From Pseudanabaena sp. FACHB-2040 (GTDB taxonomy: Bacteria; Cyanobacteriota; Cyanobacteriia; Phormidesmidales; Phormidesmidaceae), in contig NZ_JACJQO010000005.1 in the NCBI RefSeq assembly GCF_014696715.1, forward strand, positions 1 to 64,000: DNA of 64,000 nucleotides, written 5' to 3'. The position numbers were made by a program, and so were the translations under genes. This document shows, one piece after another, positions 54,187-62,729 of the stretch. A model generated the notes under the pieces. It did no database searches. It saw only the letters and a program-made list of their open reading frames with translations, and was not told the DNA's origin. Positions within the stretch are counted from its first letter, which is position 1; each line of letters opens with the position of its first letter.

Positions 54187-55614
54187 ATGGAGATTTTCTG
54201 CACTCGACCCAGCTGTCCTCGACCGGTCAATGTTTTTCCGGACTTAGACAGTGGCAATACGATTAAAACAGTGCAGCAAAAGTTTTGTATGACCTGTGGA
54301 ATGCCGCTGCTTTTGGGCAGCCGCTACCTGCCTCAAAAGCTTCTTGGTCAGGGTGGATTTGGCACTGCGTTTTTGGCCCGCGATCGCTACACGCCAACGC
54401 TGCGCTCCTGTGTGGTGAAGCTGTTTCAGCCAACCGGGCAGCTCAGTCCTGCTCAGCTACAGACGGCTCAAGACCTGTTTGAGCGTGAGGCAGCGGTACT
54501 GGAGGAATTGGGAAATCACCACCCTCAAATTCCAAATCTGTATGCGTTTTTTTCGCTGCAGGTGTCGGGGCTGCGGCCAGGAGTTCAGGAGGAATATTTT
54601 TACCTAGTTCAAGAGTTTATTGACGGCCAGAATCTAGAGCAATTGCTAGAGCAGAATGGGGCTTTTACCGAGGCTGAAGTGCAGGAAATTTTGGTTTCAC
54701 TGCTTAAGGTGCTGGAGTTTGTTCATCAGCACGGCACAATTCACCGAGATATTAAGCCTTCAAACATCATGCGCGATCGCAACCAGCGACTCTACCTACT
54801 CGACTTCGGTGCAGTCAAACAGGTGGCTAAAGCAGGCAGCCCTAATCTCAAGTCAACCGGCATTTACTCAATGGGCTATGCGCCGCCTGAGCAAATGGCG
54901 GGGGGAGCCGTCTATCCAGCAACCGATCTCTATGCGCTAGCCGTGACCTGTATCTCTTTGCTGACCGGCAAACCTCCTGAAGACCTCTATGATGGCTATC
55001 AAAATAGCTGGAAGTGGGAGCAGTATGCCACTGTAAAGCCAGTTTTGGCCCAGGTGCTTAATCGGCTGCTGGCCCCGGCGCCTCAGCAGCGCTACGACTC
55101 TGCAGCAGAGGCGCTGGCTGCTTTAGCGGGTCCTATTAGCCAGCCAGCCCCAATGCCCTCTCCGACGCCCCCGCCAACGCCGCTGCAGCCAGCCCCATCT
55201 AGTTCTCCACCGGCTGTCGCCAAAGTGCCTGGGACTCCGGCTTCGGCCCCGGCGGCCCAACCTTTTTCCCTGGCCCAGTTTTTAGGAGGGGCGCTATTTA
55301 CAGGGTTTGAGGGGGGGCTGCTGGCCATTGCCAGCCTTAGCCTGCTGGGCACCACTTTGATGGGCAGTGGAGCCTGGTTGCTGCTCCTAGGCGTGCTGGT
55401 GCTGCTGCAGTTAAAACGCACGATTGAGCGGCTTGACTTGGTCATTATTGCAGCGGTAACGCTGGCAATGGTGCTGCTGTTTCCCCCACTGCGCAGCGTG
55501 CTGGCGGGATTTAGCACGCCGCTACAGTGGGTTCTGGCTTTAGCTATTATGGCTGGGCTGATGGCGGCTGCGATCGCAACTCTTTTCCGCCTGCTCTTTC
55601 GCCTATTTTCCTAG
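54187..55614 (+). CDS. serine/threonine kinase with N-terminal zinc-ribbon-like motif
   Basis: A 475-residue kinase. CTRPSCPRP at about 5-13 and CMTCGMPL near 35-42 form a four-cysteine ribbon. The kinase domain spans about 45-315 with LLGQGGFGTAFLARD, VVKLF, HRDIKPSNIM and LLDFGAVK. A Pro-rich linker (about 318-350) and three hydrophobic segments follow (about 365-475). This layout is common in cyanobacterial kinases. It starts 22 bases after rbcR and may be co-transcribed. It differs from the kinase at 19005-20528 in having the membrane part at the C-terminus and no repeat tail. Confidence 0.9.
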   Translation: MEIFCTRPSCPRPVNVFPDLDSGNTIKTVQQKFCMTCGMPLLLGSRYLPQKLLGQGGFGTAFLARDRYTPTLRSCVVKLFQPTGQLSPAQLQTAQDLFEREAAVLEELGNHHPQIPNLYAFFSLQVSGLRPGVQEEYFYLVQEFIDGQNLEQLLEQNGAFTEAEVQEILVSLLKVLEFVHQHGTIHRDIKPSNIMRDRNQRLYLLDFGAVKQVAKAGSPNLKSTGIYSMGYAPPEQMAGGAVYPATDLYALAVTCISLLTGKPPEDLYDGYQNSWKWEQYATVKPVLAQVLNRLLAPAPQQRYDSAAEALAALAGPISQPAPMPSPTPPPTPLQPAPSSSPPAVAKVPGTPASAPAAQPFSLAQFLGGALFTGFEGGLLAIASLSLLGTTLMGSGAWLLLLGVLVLLQLKRTIERLDLVIIAAVTLAMVLLFPPLRSVLAGFSTPLQWVLALAIMAGLMAAAIATLFRLLFRLFS

Positions 55615-55618
55615 GGGA

Positions 55619-56326
55619 CTAAGCCTGCTGCCGCGATATATGAGTTGCAGGAACCGCCAAATAGCCCTCGCCATGGACCTGAATCAGCCCTCGCTGGCGC
55701 AGCTTACCCATTAACCGAGTGACCGTTACCCGAGTTGAGCCGATAGCGCTGCCAATTTGGGCATGGGTTAGCGTCCAGGGCAAATAGTAGCCATCCTCAT
55801 AAGACTCACCAAACTCCTCGATCAGCAGCGTTAAGAAACCCAGCAGCCGATCAATGGTGCGGCGCTGGCCCAAAGTACTTAGCCAAAGCAACTTACGCTG
55901 GTGCTGATAGCGAAAGGCATCTAAAACTTCGCGGCGGAAATGGGGCCAATTCTCCAAGTCATGCCAGTACAGCCAAATCACTGTAGTCTGATCGATATGG
56001 GCAAACCCCTGCAGGGAAAAGGGAGACTGGGCCACAATTTCAAAGGGCTGCCCCGCTCCTACAAAGCCCAAAAAAGCTTCTTCGCTAGGGGCCAACGCCA
56101 GTCTAGACTGCACGCCTTTACCTGGCTTGCCGCTGGCGCTGAGTTGGGCACTGCCCACGAGGCGCACGGCCCCCCGCTGCACTAGATACAAAAGCCCTGG
56201 GCGAGCCGGAATGCGCTCATCCTTATTAAAAGTCCTCGCCCGATAATGTTCCTGGGCCCAGTCAGTAATGCGCTGCCAGGTTAGGAAAGGGCGAGCGTTG
56301 CTGTCGGGTTGCGATGATGAAAACAT
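55619..56326 (-). CDS. Crp/Fnr-family transcription regulator
   Basis: A 235-residue regulator. The N-terminal cyclic-nucleotide-binding-like fold lacks a clear cAMP-binding set (SAQLSASGKPGKGV...). The C-terminal winged HTH is LTHAQIGSAIGSTRVTVTRLMGKLRQRGLI, similar to NtcA (TRVTVTRLLG). Target genes are unknown; it could be a redox or nitrogen-type regulator, but NtcA itself has a different start. It is convergent with the kinase gene, with 4 bases between stops. Confidence 0.85.
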   Translation of the reverse strand: MFSSSQPDSNARPFLTWQRITDWAQEHYRARTFNKDERIPARPGLLYLVQRGAVRLVGSAQLSASGKPGKGVQSRLALAPSEEAFLGFVGAGQPFEIVAQSPFSLQGFAHIDQTTVIWLYWHDLENWPHFRREVLDAFRYQHQRKLLWLSTLGQRRTIDRLLGFLTLLIEEFGESYEDGYYLPWTLTHAQIGSAIGSTRVTVTRLMGKLRQRGLIQVHGEGYLAVPATHISRQQA

Positions 56327-56684
56327 AGCTGAGAACGCGGAGCGATAACTGCAAAGTTAGGAAGAACTGAGGCCAGGTATCATGGACTACCCTGTGAGAT
56401 GACGATGATCCAAGGAACTGCAGTCATGCGGCTGAGAAACTCACTCACCGCTTCGAGAGCACTCTGGCACGAGATAAATGCCCTAGGGCAGCGCCAAGCG
56501 TCATTTAGCAAGCGAAGACAGCCTAAATTCGAGATTTAGCCCCGCAGACCCCTTAATACTAAAACATGACTCCGTGCTTTTTCCCCTAAATCAAATCTTT
56601 CTGGGCAAAGATTAGACCGGAAGATGCACAATTCGTATCCGTACAGGTTGGTCTGCCCTCCCTAAGGATCCCCACAATGGAGGC
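56327..56684. other. intergenic region
   Basis: About 360 bases without a supported gene. CTAAAT/ATTTAG at about 56522-56540 is a small hairpin. The promoters of the divergent Crp-type gene and the ArgRS-like gene must lie here. Confidence 0.35.
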
Positions 56685-57569
56685 GTGACTAAGCCTAAAA
56701 CTCCATTCAAAATGCCATATCTCTCTATCAAAGCAGTGTTACAAAAGTCACTGAACAGTGTGTTTTACCAGGTTGCCTCCCAATGGTCGGAAATCCAGCC
56801 TAATCAGCTAGACTGCTCTCAATATTTGCCGGTTACGCTGCACCTGCGGCGGCAGCCTTTTCCCCTTGAATATGTTTCCCCGCTGCCCCTTCAGCTAGCA
56901 GCAATCTTAAAGCAGCCCATTCAAGAGATGACTTCATTGGTTATTGAGGGGGTTATTGAGGGCTTGCAGGGGGAATCAGTCCTGGGCTCAGATACTCCAT
57001 CCTCACTAGAGCTTTCTATTATGCAAAGGATCACCCTCTTGCCCTCTGCCTCGGGGCAGCTGGGGCTACAGCTTGATCGCGCCGCGCTGATGCTTTGGTT
57101 AAACCTCCTCGTCGCCTTGCCCTGGCCAGAGACACAAGCAGCCTATCCACCAGCGCAGGTCTCAGCAGTCGGGCTATCTCCCTTAAGTGAGCGGCTGCAC
57201 CTCTCTCCCCTGGCCCTAATTCAACACACCCATGCCCGTTGCTTGGGTCTGGCGACTGAACTTCCTAGCAGCAGTGCGAGTCTTACAGAGACCAAGGCAG
57301 CGCCTACCCCAGAGACAGAATCTAGTGCCACAGCAACAGTGATTTGGGCTTTGGCAGATTTAGTTGATGCGCTGGCCGCAGCCGGGGAGTCGGTGGCTCT
57401 ACTGCAGCGGGGCTGTTTTTTAAGCGAGGCAGTGTATGAGTGGCTCAAGCCTTTCTACCAAGAGAGGACAGCAAATCCGGCTTTGGCCAGCCTGATCCTG
57501 CAGGCAGTTCAACAGACGCTACAGCATTTGCTACAGCAGCTAGGCCATTCTGCCCCTGGGGCTGTATGA
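56685..57569 (+). CDS. ArgRS-like protein lacking the catalytic domain (DALR domain)
   Basis: A 294-residue protein. Residues about 10-90 (YVSPLPLQLAAILKQPIQEMTSLVIEGV) resemble the arginyl-tRNA synthetase N-terminal additional domain. Residues about 180-290 resemble the DALR anticodon-binding domain, with the ArgRS-like signature LIQHTHARCLGL and an all-helical end (LSEAVYEWLKPFYQERTANPALASLIL...). The class-I catalytic Rossmann domain with HIGH/KMSK is absent, so it cannot charge tRNA on its own. It may bind tRNA-Arg or be a regulatory fragment. The GTG start is very close to GGAGG; ATG 56712 is an alternative. Confidence 0.72.
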   Translation: MTKPKTPFKMPYLSIKAVLQKSLNSVFYQVASQWSEIQPNQLDCSQYLPVTLHLRRQPFPLEYVSPLPLQLAAILKQPIQEMTSLVIEGVIEGLQGESVLGSDTPSSLELSIMQRITLLPSASGQLGLQLDRAALMLWLNLLVALPWPETQAAYPPAQVSAVGLSPLSERLHLSPLALIQHTHARCLGLATELPSSSASLTETKAAPTPETESSATATVIWALADLVDALAAAGESVALLQRGCFLSEAVYEWLKPFYQERTANPALASLILQAVQQTLQHLLQQLGHSAPGAV

Positions 57570-57681
57570 GCGATCGCACCCGTCCTATAAGAAAAACTAA
57601 CGTTAAAGAAAGGCTCAAACAGGTGACAAGCCAAAATTCTTCTTCTATACTTACAAACGTGTGTGAGGAGCGAACCAGAAG

Positions 57682-57722
57682 AGGTACCGAGACGAAACAC
57701 GGCCAGTCGTCGGTACCTTTTC
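57682..57722 (+). terminator. rho-independent terminator
   Basis: AGGTACCGA pairs with TCGGTACCT around a loop and is followed by TTTTCTG. It lies about 110 bases after the ArgRS-like gene. Confidence 0.65.
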
Positions 57723-57778
57723 TGATTTTTGGCATTTATTGCTCTCTGATCTGATTTTTGGCATTTATTGCTCTCTGA
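57722..57778. repeat. 29-bp tandem duplication
   Basis: CTGATTTTTGGCATTTATTG plus GCTCTCTGA-type sequence occurs twice in a row (57722-57750 and 57751-57778). It looks like a recent slippage duplication next to the terminator. No gene is seen in the region to 57929. Confidence 0.8.
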
Positions 57779-57929
57779 GAGGTTAGACGCCGAGATTTAG
57801 GGCGGCTGCCTCTTCACTTCTGCGAGCACTCTCCTCACAAGCACTATTTTTGTAAGCACCAAAATCAGCATTCCTGCGATTCCTGTGCAAGGAATTGAGA
57901 ACTGTTTATGCCTCTTTAGATTTTCCTCT

Positions 57930-58820
57930 TCAAATATGCTGTTGCAACACAGCAGCAATTGTCTCAGCCACCAGGGCAGGGTATTCCACCATTGCCATAT
58001 GTCCGCAGTTGGCTAGTTCAAACACGTTGCCGTTGTCAGCCTCAAAGAGGCTGTGAAAACTGGCTAAATATCGGACAAACTTCAGCTCCATCACCCGGTC
58101 TTGGTCTCCCGCCAAGAAATAGACAGGTTGAGACAGGCCTGAGACAATTCTGGGCAGCAGATGTACCTCTTCCTCAGTGGTTGACTCTAGCAGCGATCCC
58201 AGGGCGGCTTCGGGGTGGGCTTGGAGCAAGTCTATCAAGCGCTGACGGCCCCACTGCCGCTGCAGTGGTCGAGCCACCATCATGCGGGTAAAGGCCAGAT
58301 CAGCCCCCGGAAAATGCTGAAACCAGCGGGGTCGAAACTGAACAATCTGCTGGCCTGCGGCTCGAAACCGCTCAAACTCTCGCCGCAGATAAATACCGCC
58401 CCCTGCATTAACACAGATCACCCCTTTGATCCGCTCTGGGTAACAGTAGGCAGCCCAGAGGGCAACGCTAGCCCCTAAAGAATGCCCCACTAGCCAAACT
58501 GGCTTGAGATCGAGCTGCGCTAGAAGCTCTCCTAGGTCTCTGGCGTAGGCCGCCAAACTAAAGGGGGAATAAGAGGCACCCAAGCGTTGGGCCAGCGGCA
58601 GCATGCCCATTTGGTACTGATCTAAGAACTGACAGGAGTTGCCAAAGCCGCGCAGATCGTAGCTCAGGCATTGGCAGTAAGGCTTAAGCTGGTCAATCAC
58701 GGGTGACCAGTACTGCTGGCTTAACAACCAGCCGTGAATAAAGACTAGGGTATTAGAAAAGCCTTCAGGGGCTGTGAGGCTGTAGCTGTGGGGAACCCCC
58801 CGGAGGGTAATACTTGGCAT
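57930..58820 (-). CDS. alpha/beta-hydrolase
   Basis: A 296-residue hydrolase. The oxyanion region is LVFIHGWLLSQQYW near 26-39, the nucleophile elbow WLVGHSLGASVALWAAYC near 109-126, an acid residue in LAGDQDRVMELKF near 232-244 and the final His in ELANCGHMAMVEYP near 271-284. This is the Pfam Abhydrolase_1 fold with a lid insert. There is no signal peptide, so it is cytoplasmic. The substrate is unknown. Confidence 0.88.
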   Translation of the reverse strand: MPSITLRGVPHSYSLTAPEGFSNTLVFIHGWLLSQQYWSPVIDQLKPYCQCLSYDLRGFGNSCQFLDQYQMGMLPLAQRLGASYSPFSLAAYARDLGELLAQLDLKPVWLVGHSLGASVALWAAYCYPERIKGVICVNAGGGIYLRREFERFRAAGQQIVQFRPRWFQHFPGADLAFTRMMVARPLQRQWGRQRLIDLLQAHPEAALGSLLESTTEEEVHLLPRIVSGLSQPVYFLAGDQDRVMELKFVRYLASFHSLFEADNGNVFELANCGHMAMVEYPALVAETIAAVLQQHI

Positions 58821-58855
58821 GACCTGATCCTAACCCGAACGGTTGACCCTTTGGC

Positions 58856-59578
58856 TTAACCCTTGCCCAGAAGCCGGTAGCGCACTCCCTCAGCAATCTT
58901 TTGCCCCAGATACTCTGGTATCAGGCTCTCATTAGGTCCCAAAAGATAAAGAATTAGCCGGGTGCGTCCCCGCCAAACCAACAGGTTAGCGTTGACAACT
59001 AAAAGATCCTCCTGCCAAATGGCGTACATGACTTTGTAAAATAGCCCTGGCTGGTTATCGGCCTCGATCAGCAGGGCCGGCAGGTGAAAAACGGGATCGA
59101 CGTAAAATTCAGTTTCTACCTGCTCTAGTCCGGCATCGAGATTAAATTCGACCGTCAGCATCTCCTCAACCTCAAAGCGGCCCGCCAGCGCTTCACGGAC
59201 GGCGCGGCAGACGTTGTCAGCGGTTTGTCCGGTGAGGGCTTTGCCGCCGCGAGAGACAACTAGCTTGATGAACACCAGCATGGGGGGATAGATCTGACCA
59301 TAAAGGCTGAGGTTGTGGATGGTCAGACCATAGGCAGCCAACACGCCAAAGATATCGCTAAGCAGGAAGGACTGGTTGCGGTAGGCAAAGTGGAGGGCGC
59401 TACGGTTGCCCTCGGGCTTGATTTCGATGACTGCTTTCTTGCTCTTATAGAGCTGATAGGCCAGGCGCAGGTTTTGGAGCTGGATCTCGCTGCTCACAAA
59501 TTGCTCATAAAATTGGGGAAACGCCCGGTTGAAGCGCTTCAGTAGCTCAATGGTCGAAGATTTTAGGCCAGCAGTCAT
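58856..59578 (-). CDS. double-ACT-domain-like protein
   Basis: A 240-residue protein. The first ACT-like segment is FAYRNQSFLLSDIFGVLAAYGLTIHNLSLYGQ at about 63-94, and the second ALLIEADNQPGLFYKVMYAIWQEDLLVVNANLLVWRGRTRLIL at about 173-215. Both have the beta-alpha-beta pattern that in GlnD, amino-acid kinases and ACR proteins binds amino acids. No enzyme domain is attached. It may sense an amino acid or regulate a partner. ATG 59578 is chosen; GTG 59608 would add ten residues. Confidence 0.65.
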   Translation of the reverse strand: MTAGLKSSTIELLKRFNRAFPQFYEQFVSSEIQLQNLRLAYQLYKSKKAVIEIKPEGNRSALHFAYRNQSFLLSDIFGVLAAYGLTIHNLSLYGQIYPPMLVFIKLVVSRGGKALTGQTADNVCRAVREALAGRFEVEEMLTVEFNLDAGLEQVETEFYVDPVFHLPALLIEADNQPGLFYKVMYAIWQEDLLVVNANLLVWRGRTRLILYLLGPNESLIPEYLGQKIAEGVRYRLLGKG

Positions 59579-59608
59579 TGTCGGGGCAAGGAACTCTATG
59601 GACGTCAC

Positions 59609-59898
59609 GTTAACACTTGACTCGTAAGCTAGCGACGAAAGGCCCTGATGCCAGAGGAGGCTCTCCAGTTCATGGAGGTGGCCTGGGTCCTATGTATGAG
59701 GTTGCCCAAGAAATTCTCTTTGAGTTAGACGTTTCTAGATAGTCTTAGTCAACGGTTGGGTTAATCATACCCCTGTACTAATCTCGCAGCTTCACCAACA
59801 CCTCATCAACTACTCCGCATCTGTACGCAGGTCAAGCCAGTCGGTATGGGATGTGATGGAAACAGAGCATTGTTGTTTCCCTAGATGAGGACTGGAAG
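59609..59898. other. intergenic region
   Basis: About 290 bases with no supported gene or strong hairpin. The promoters of the flanking divergent genes must be here. Confidence 0.35.
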
Positions 59899-60264
59899 AT
59901 GAGTCTAACTCAGAATGAGCGTGAGAAAATTCGCCGATATTTCGGCTATCCGGCAGCGACCGGGTGGACCAACCAGATCCAGTTATTTTGCGATCGCTTC
60001 AGTGTCACTCAGCCAGAAGCAGAAGAGACAGTGCGATCGCTGTTGCGGCAGATTGAGCAGATCAACTTACAGCTGCAGCAGACTTTAGGAGATGAGCAGG
60101 CGGGGCAAAAGCCGCTTAATTCTTCAACAGGGCAAGAGGTAAGCGTTTTGAGGCGAGAGCAGCGGCAGCACGTACAGACCTTGTCAGGATTCTTGGGTCT
60201 GCCTATTCATAGAGCTGTGTTTGGGGGTGAGGGGTGGCAGTCCTCCCGACGGGTAGCTAGGTAG
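59899..60264 (+). CDS. hypothetical protein
   Basis: A 121-residue soluble protein. The first ~75 residues (NEREKIRRYFGYPAATGWTNQIQLFCDRFSVTQ...VRSLLRQIEQINLQLQQTLG) look helical and real; the end contains HRAVFGGEGWQSSRRVAR, which is basic. No family is recognised. A strong hairpin follows. Confidence 0.55.
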   Translation: MSLTQNEREKIRRYFGYPAATGWTNQIQLFCDRFSVTQPEAEETVRSLLRQIEQINLQLQQTLGDEQAGQKPLNSSTGQEVSVLRREQRQHVQTLSGFLGLPIHRAVFGGEGWQSSRRVAR

Positions 60265-60308
60265 TAGGCCACAATAGGGCCATCACTCCCTCTAAATCAA
60301 GACCTATC

Positions 60309-60333
60309 AGCACTCTGGCATAGCCAGAGTGCT
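60309..60333 (+). terminator. hairpin terminator
   Basis: AGCACTCTGGC, loop ATA, then the perfect complement: an 11-bp stem just after the 59899-60264 gene. The T-run is poor (GTTCTATG). Confidence 0.6.
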
Positions 60334-60443
60334 GTTCTATGTGTGGGAACGAAACACTAGTTCTAGAGAGAGGGAATTTTGCAGAAGAGAATATACTATT
60401 TGAGTAGTGCTCTCTGTCTTGTCTCTACACTACCGGCACCTGC

Positions 60444-60965
60444 ATGGGCTTTTGGAAAAGTTTGTTTGTCAACTCAGACGCAACATCGTCTCCTAAGTCA
60501 ACCCAGTCGAGTTCTGTCTTGGCAGAGGTGCAGAGCGACGATGGCAGTACCCGCATTTTTTTTAGTACAGACCGCGATATAGACCTGTACGAGTTAGAGG
60601 AACTGTGCAACGCCGTTGGGTGGGCTAGGCGGCCCATTCGCAAAGTCAAAAAGGCTATTCAGCACAGCTTTTTAGTGGTGACGATGTGGGAGCAGCGCGG
60701 TAGCCGTCGCCGGTTAATTGGCTTTTCCCGAGCTACGTCAGACCACGCTTTTAACGCCACTATCTGGGATGTCGTCGTACATCCCGAATTTCAAGGGCAG
60801 GGTTTGGGGAAAGCGCTCATGAAGCAGCTTGTCAAAAAACTGCGGAGTGAAGACATCAGTAACGTAACCCTGTTTGCCGATCCCCAAGTCGTGGATTTTT
60901 ATCGGGGACTGGGCTTTATGGCTGACCCGGAAGGAATCAAAGGCATGTTTTGGTATCCGGACTAG
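60444..60965 (+). CDS. GNAT acetyltransferase (Ycf52-like)
   Basis: A 173-residue protein of the GNAT family. The acetyl-CoA motif [23 protein letters not shown] is near residues 110-130 and the end is [30 protein letters not shown]. The length and end resemble plastid-encoded Ycf52/nuclear NSI-type proteins and cyanobacterial N-acetyltransferases reported to act on serotonin or proteins; substrate unproven. The N-terminal ~55 residues carry a variable Ser/Asp-rich stretch. Confidence 0.8.
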   Translation: MGFWKSLFVNSDATSSPKSTQSSSVLAEVQSDDGSTRIFFSTDRDIDLYELEELCNAVGWARRPIRKVKKAIQHSFLVVTMWEQRGSRRRLIGFSRATSDHAFNATIWDVVVHPEFQGQGLGKALMKQLVKKLRSEDISNVTLFADPQVVDFYRGLGFMADPEGIKGMFWYPD

Positions 60966-61029
60966 GCTGTGCCTGCTCATCCGCCAATTAAGAGCAGAAG
61001 TTGGGCGGCGACCCAAGATTCCTTCAAAG

Positions 61030-61440
61030 CTAGAGCGCTGCTATTTGCCGAGCTTCTCGCACCCAGACCGAGATCTGGCCAGGATCGGGGCATAGGTCTG
61101 ACCGGTTAAGGGTGGTGACATGGAATCGGCGGATCTGAGTGTGGAGCGTGCCTAAAGCGGTTTGGGCTAGCTGGCTCACGGACATGACGCCAGCGTGAAG
61201 CAGCAGACCATTGTACTGACAGCCCACGCTGGGAACTCGGGCGAGATCTGCTAGAGCCACCCACTTGTTGATGTAGCGTAGCGGCTGGTGGAGTTGACGC
61301 GCCAAGGACTGGCGCGCCTCAGCGTTCTGGCTGCGTTTGAGCAGTTGGGCTGTGGTCTCAATGCCCAGATGAGCTAGCTGCTGTTCGAATTCGGAGGTCA
61401 TGCCGGGCAGTTGGCCCAAGTTCCAGTTTTGAGGACGCAT
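61030..61440 (-). CDS. DUF4332 protein
   Basis: A 136-residue helical protein. The LPGMTSEFEQQLAHLGIETTAQLLKRSQN and LADLARVPSVGCQYNGLLLHAGVMSVSQLAQTALGTLHTQI segments look like paired helix-hairpin-helix units, as in DUF4332 proteins. HhH folds often bind DNA without sequence preference; here the role is unknown. ATG 61440 is preferred to an upstream start at 61476. It lies beside tRNA-Pro. Confidence 0.75.
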   Translation of the reverse strand: MRPQNWNLGQLPGMTSEFEQQLAHLGIETTAQLLKRSQNAEARQSLARQLHQPLRYINKWVALADLARVPSVGCQYNGLLLHAGVMSVSQLAQTALGTLHTQIRRFHVTTLNRSDLCPDPGQISVWVREARQIAAL

Positions 61441-61498
61441 CTTTATAATGGGCTTGCCGACGAAAGGCAAAAGCAAGTTATACTGATTACGAGTTTAA

Positions 61499-61572
61499 CG
61501 GGATGTAGCGCAGCTTGGTAGCGCGCCTGCTTTGGGAGCAGGATGTCGCAGGTTCAAATCCTGTCATCCCGA
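61499..61572 (+). tRNA. tRNA-Pro (anticodon TGG)
   Basis: A 74-base cloverleaf: acceptor CGGGATG/CATCCCG with A discriminator, D-arm GCGCAGCTTGGTAGCGC, anticodon stem CCTGC/GCAGG with loop TTTGGGA (anticodon TGG), and T-arm CAGGTTCAAATCCTG. The CCA end is not encoded. It reads CCA codons (with wobble). Confidence 0.96.
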
Positions 61573-61920
61573 TTCGGTTGTATCAATACTTTTGGCGACA
61601 TCTGCCCCAAAGCAGACGCGCTTCAGTCGGTGTGTTGTGTCCAATCTGTGTCCAATGTGCCTTAGTAGTATGCTGTAACGCTACATACTACAGCCATGAT
61701 CACAGCTTGCCAGTACAGGTGTATCGCTTCACTCAGAATCGGCTGTAGGCTCTCAGCAGCACTATTCAGGATTGAACCCACACACCAAATAAGCCCACAA
61801 GCGTACATAACCTTGTGGGTGAACTGGTGCTAGGCATCCTTGCTTAGGCTGTAGCTTGAGATATGGGATCTGACAGGCAGCAGGAATCAGAGCTTAGCTA
61901 CCCCTCTTGTCTTTGAGAAA
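61573..61920. other. tRNA-proximal stretch with 10-bp direct repeat
   Basis: No gene is supported. TGTGTCCAAT occurs at 61636-61645 and again at 61647-61656, separated by one base. Such doublets remind me of sequences near tyrosine-integrase att sites at tRNA 3' ends, but no integrase or second tRNA end is seen in the window. The region changes from chromosomal-like to AT-rich here. Confidence 0.35.
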
Positions 61921-61921
61921 T

Positions 61922-62106
61922 TAAAACTATTAAAACGTTTATATTTCTGCTGTAGAGAGGGTATACCCCTCCTACACTTCAAACATAAAAATGATTTAAT
62001 AGTTTTAATTATTGAAAGAGAGAAGGTATATCCCTCCCCTACTCAGAAAATAAAAATATTTAAAGTGTTTTATTTTTCAAATGTAGAAGCTATCCCTCTA
62101 ACTCAG
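61922..62106. repeat. three-copy ~65-bp AT-rich tandem repeat
   Basis: Imperfect units at about 61922-61984, 61985-62050 and 62051-62106. Each begins with TAAAA(A/C)T-type A/T runs and ends with a (G)GTATA(C/T)CCCTCC-like block (GGGTATACCCCTCC, AGGTATATCCCTCC, AGCTATCCCTCT) followed by TAC/ACTCAG. They lie just upstream of the 62145 gene and may be regulatory or iteron-like. The length is regular enough to exclude chance. Confidence 0.7.
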
Positions 62107-62144
62107 CACCCCATTCTGTAACAAAACAATCTTGGGATCTAGAA

Positions 62145-62672
62145 ATGGGCACTCAATTGGCTGTTGCTTATTGCTTGGTAAGTGAAGAACACAACTCTAG
62201 AGCTTTTGAGTCCTGGAATGATGCCACAGCTTTGCTTGATGAAATAATTGATAACGAAGGTTTTGATATATCTGAATTAAGAGTGAGTACGTGTAAACAT
62301 GGATGGTACCTAGATTTACTGATGAGAATTTGCAAGGGGACTCAGATTCAAAATCTTGAATTTGCGAGTGTACGCGATTTTTGGAGTGTCATATGTGCTG
62401 AGCAATTAGAAGCAGCAAAAGAGAGTTTGGAAAAAGTTTTGGAGTTTCTTGAATCAGGTATTCCAAATTTAGGAGAATGGGAGGACGACAAAGTTGAGGA
62501 TTTGAGGAAGGATCTAAACGCCTTTGAACAAGCTGATGTAGATTTTAGAATCGATGATTATGGATTTGATGCAAATCAAAGTTTTTGTTCTCACATCAAA
62601 ACGCTTCACTTTACAGTAAACGAAGCATTAGAGAAGGGGAAATGTCTTTTGTATTTCTTTTGCCCTTCATAG
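62145..62672 (+). CDS. AT-rich orphan hypothetical protein
   Basis: A 175-residue acidic, mostly helical protein (FESWNDATALLDEIIDNEGFDISEL, ESLEKVLEFLESGIP, WEDDKVEDLRKDLNAFEQ). No family is recognised. Base use is clearly more AT-rich than the rest of the window, a sign of transfer or relaxed selection. It lies between the tandem repeat and the pentapeptide-repeat gene, downstream of tRNA-Pro. Confidence 0.55.
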   Translation: MGTQLAVAYCLVSEEHNSRAFESWNDATALLDEIIDNEGFDISELRVSTCKHGWYLDLLMRICKGTQIQNLEFASVRDFWSVICAEQLEAAKESLEKVLEFLESGIPNLGEWEDDKVEDLRKDLNAFEQADVDFRIDDYGFDANQSFCSHIKTLHFTVNEALEKGKCLLYFFCPS

Positions 62673-62729
62673 AACAAATCAATTCATACGTCTTGCTCGA
62701 AGATAGCAACTATGAGTTTGACTAAAGAA

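Noticed and set aside
61515-61748. 77-codon frame starting inside tRNA-Pro
   Set aside because: It begins within the tRNA and crosses the direct repeat; not a plausible gene.
61922-62106. CRISPR array
   Set aside because: Only three units, imperfect, with no constant repeat plus unique spacer layout and no cas genes.
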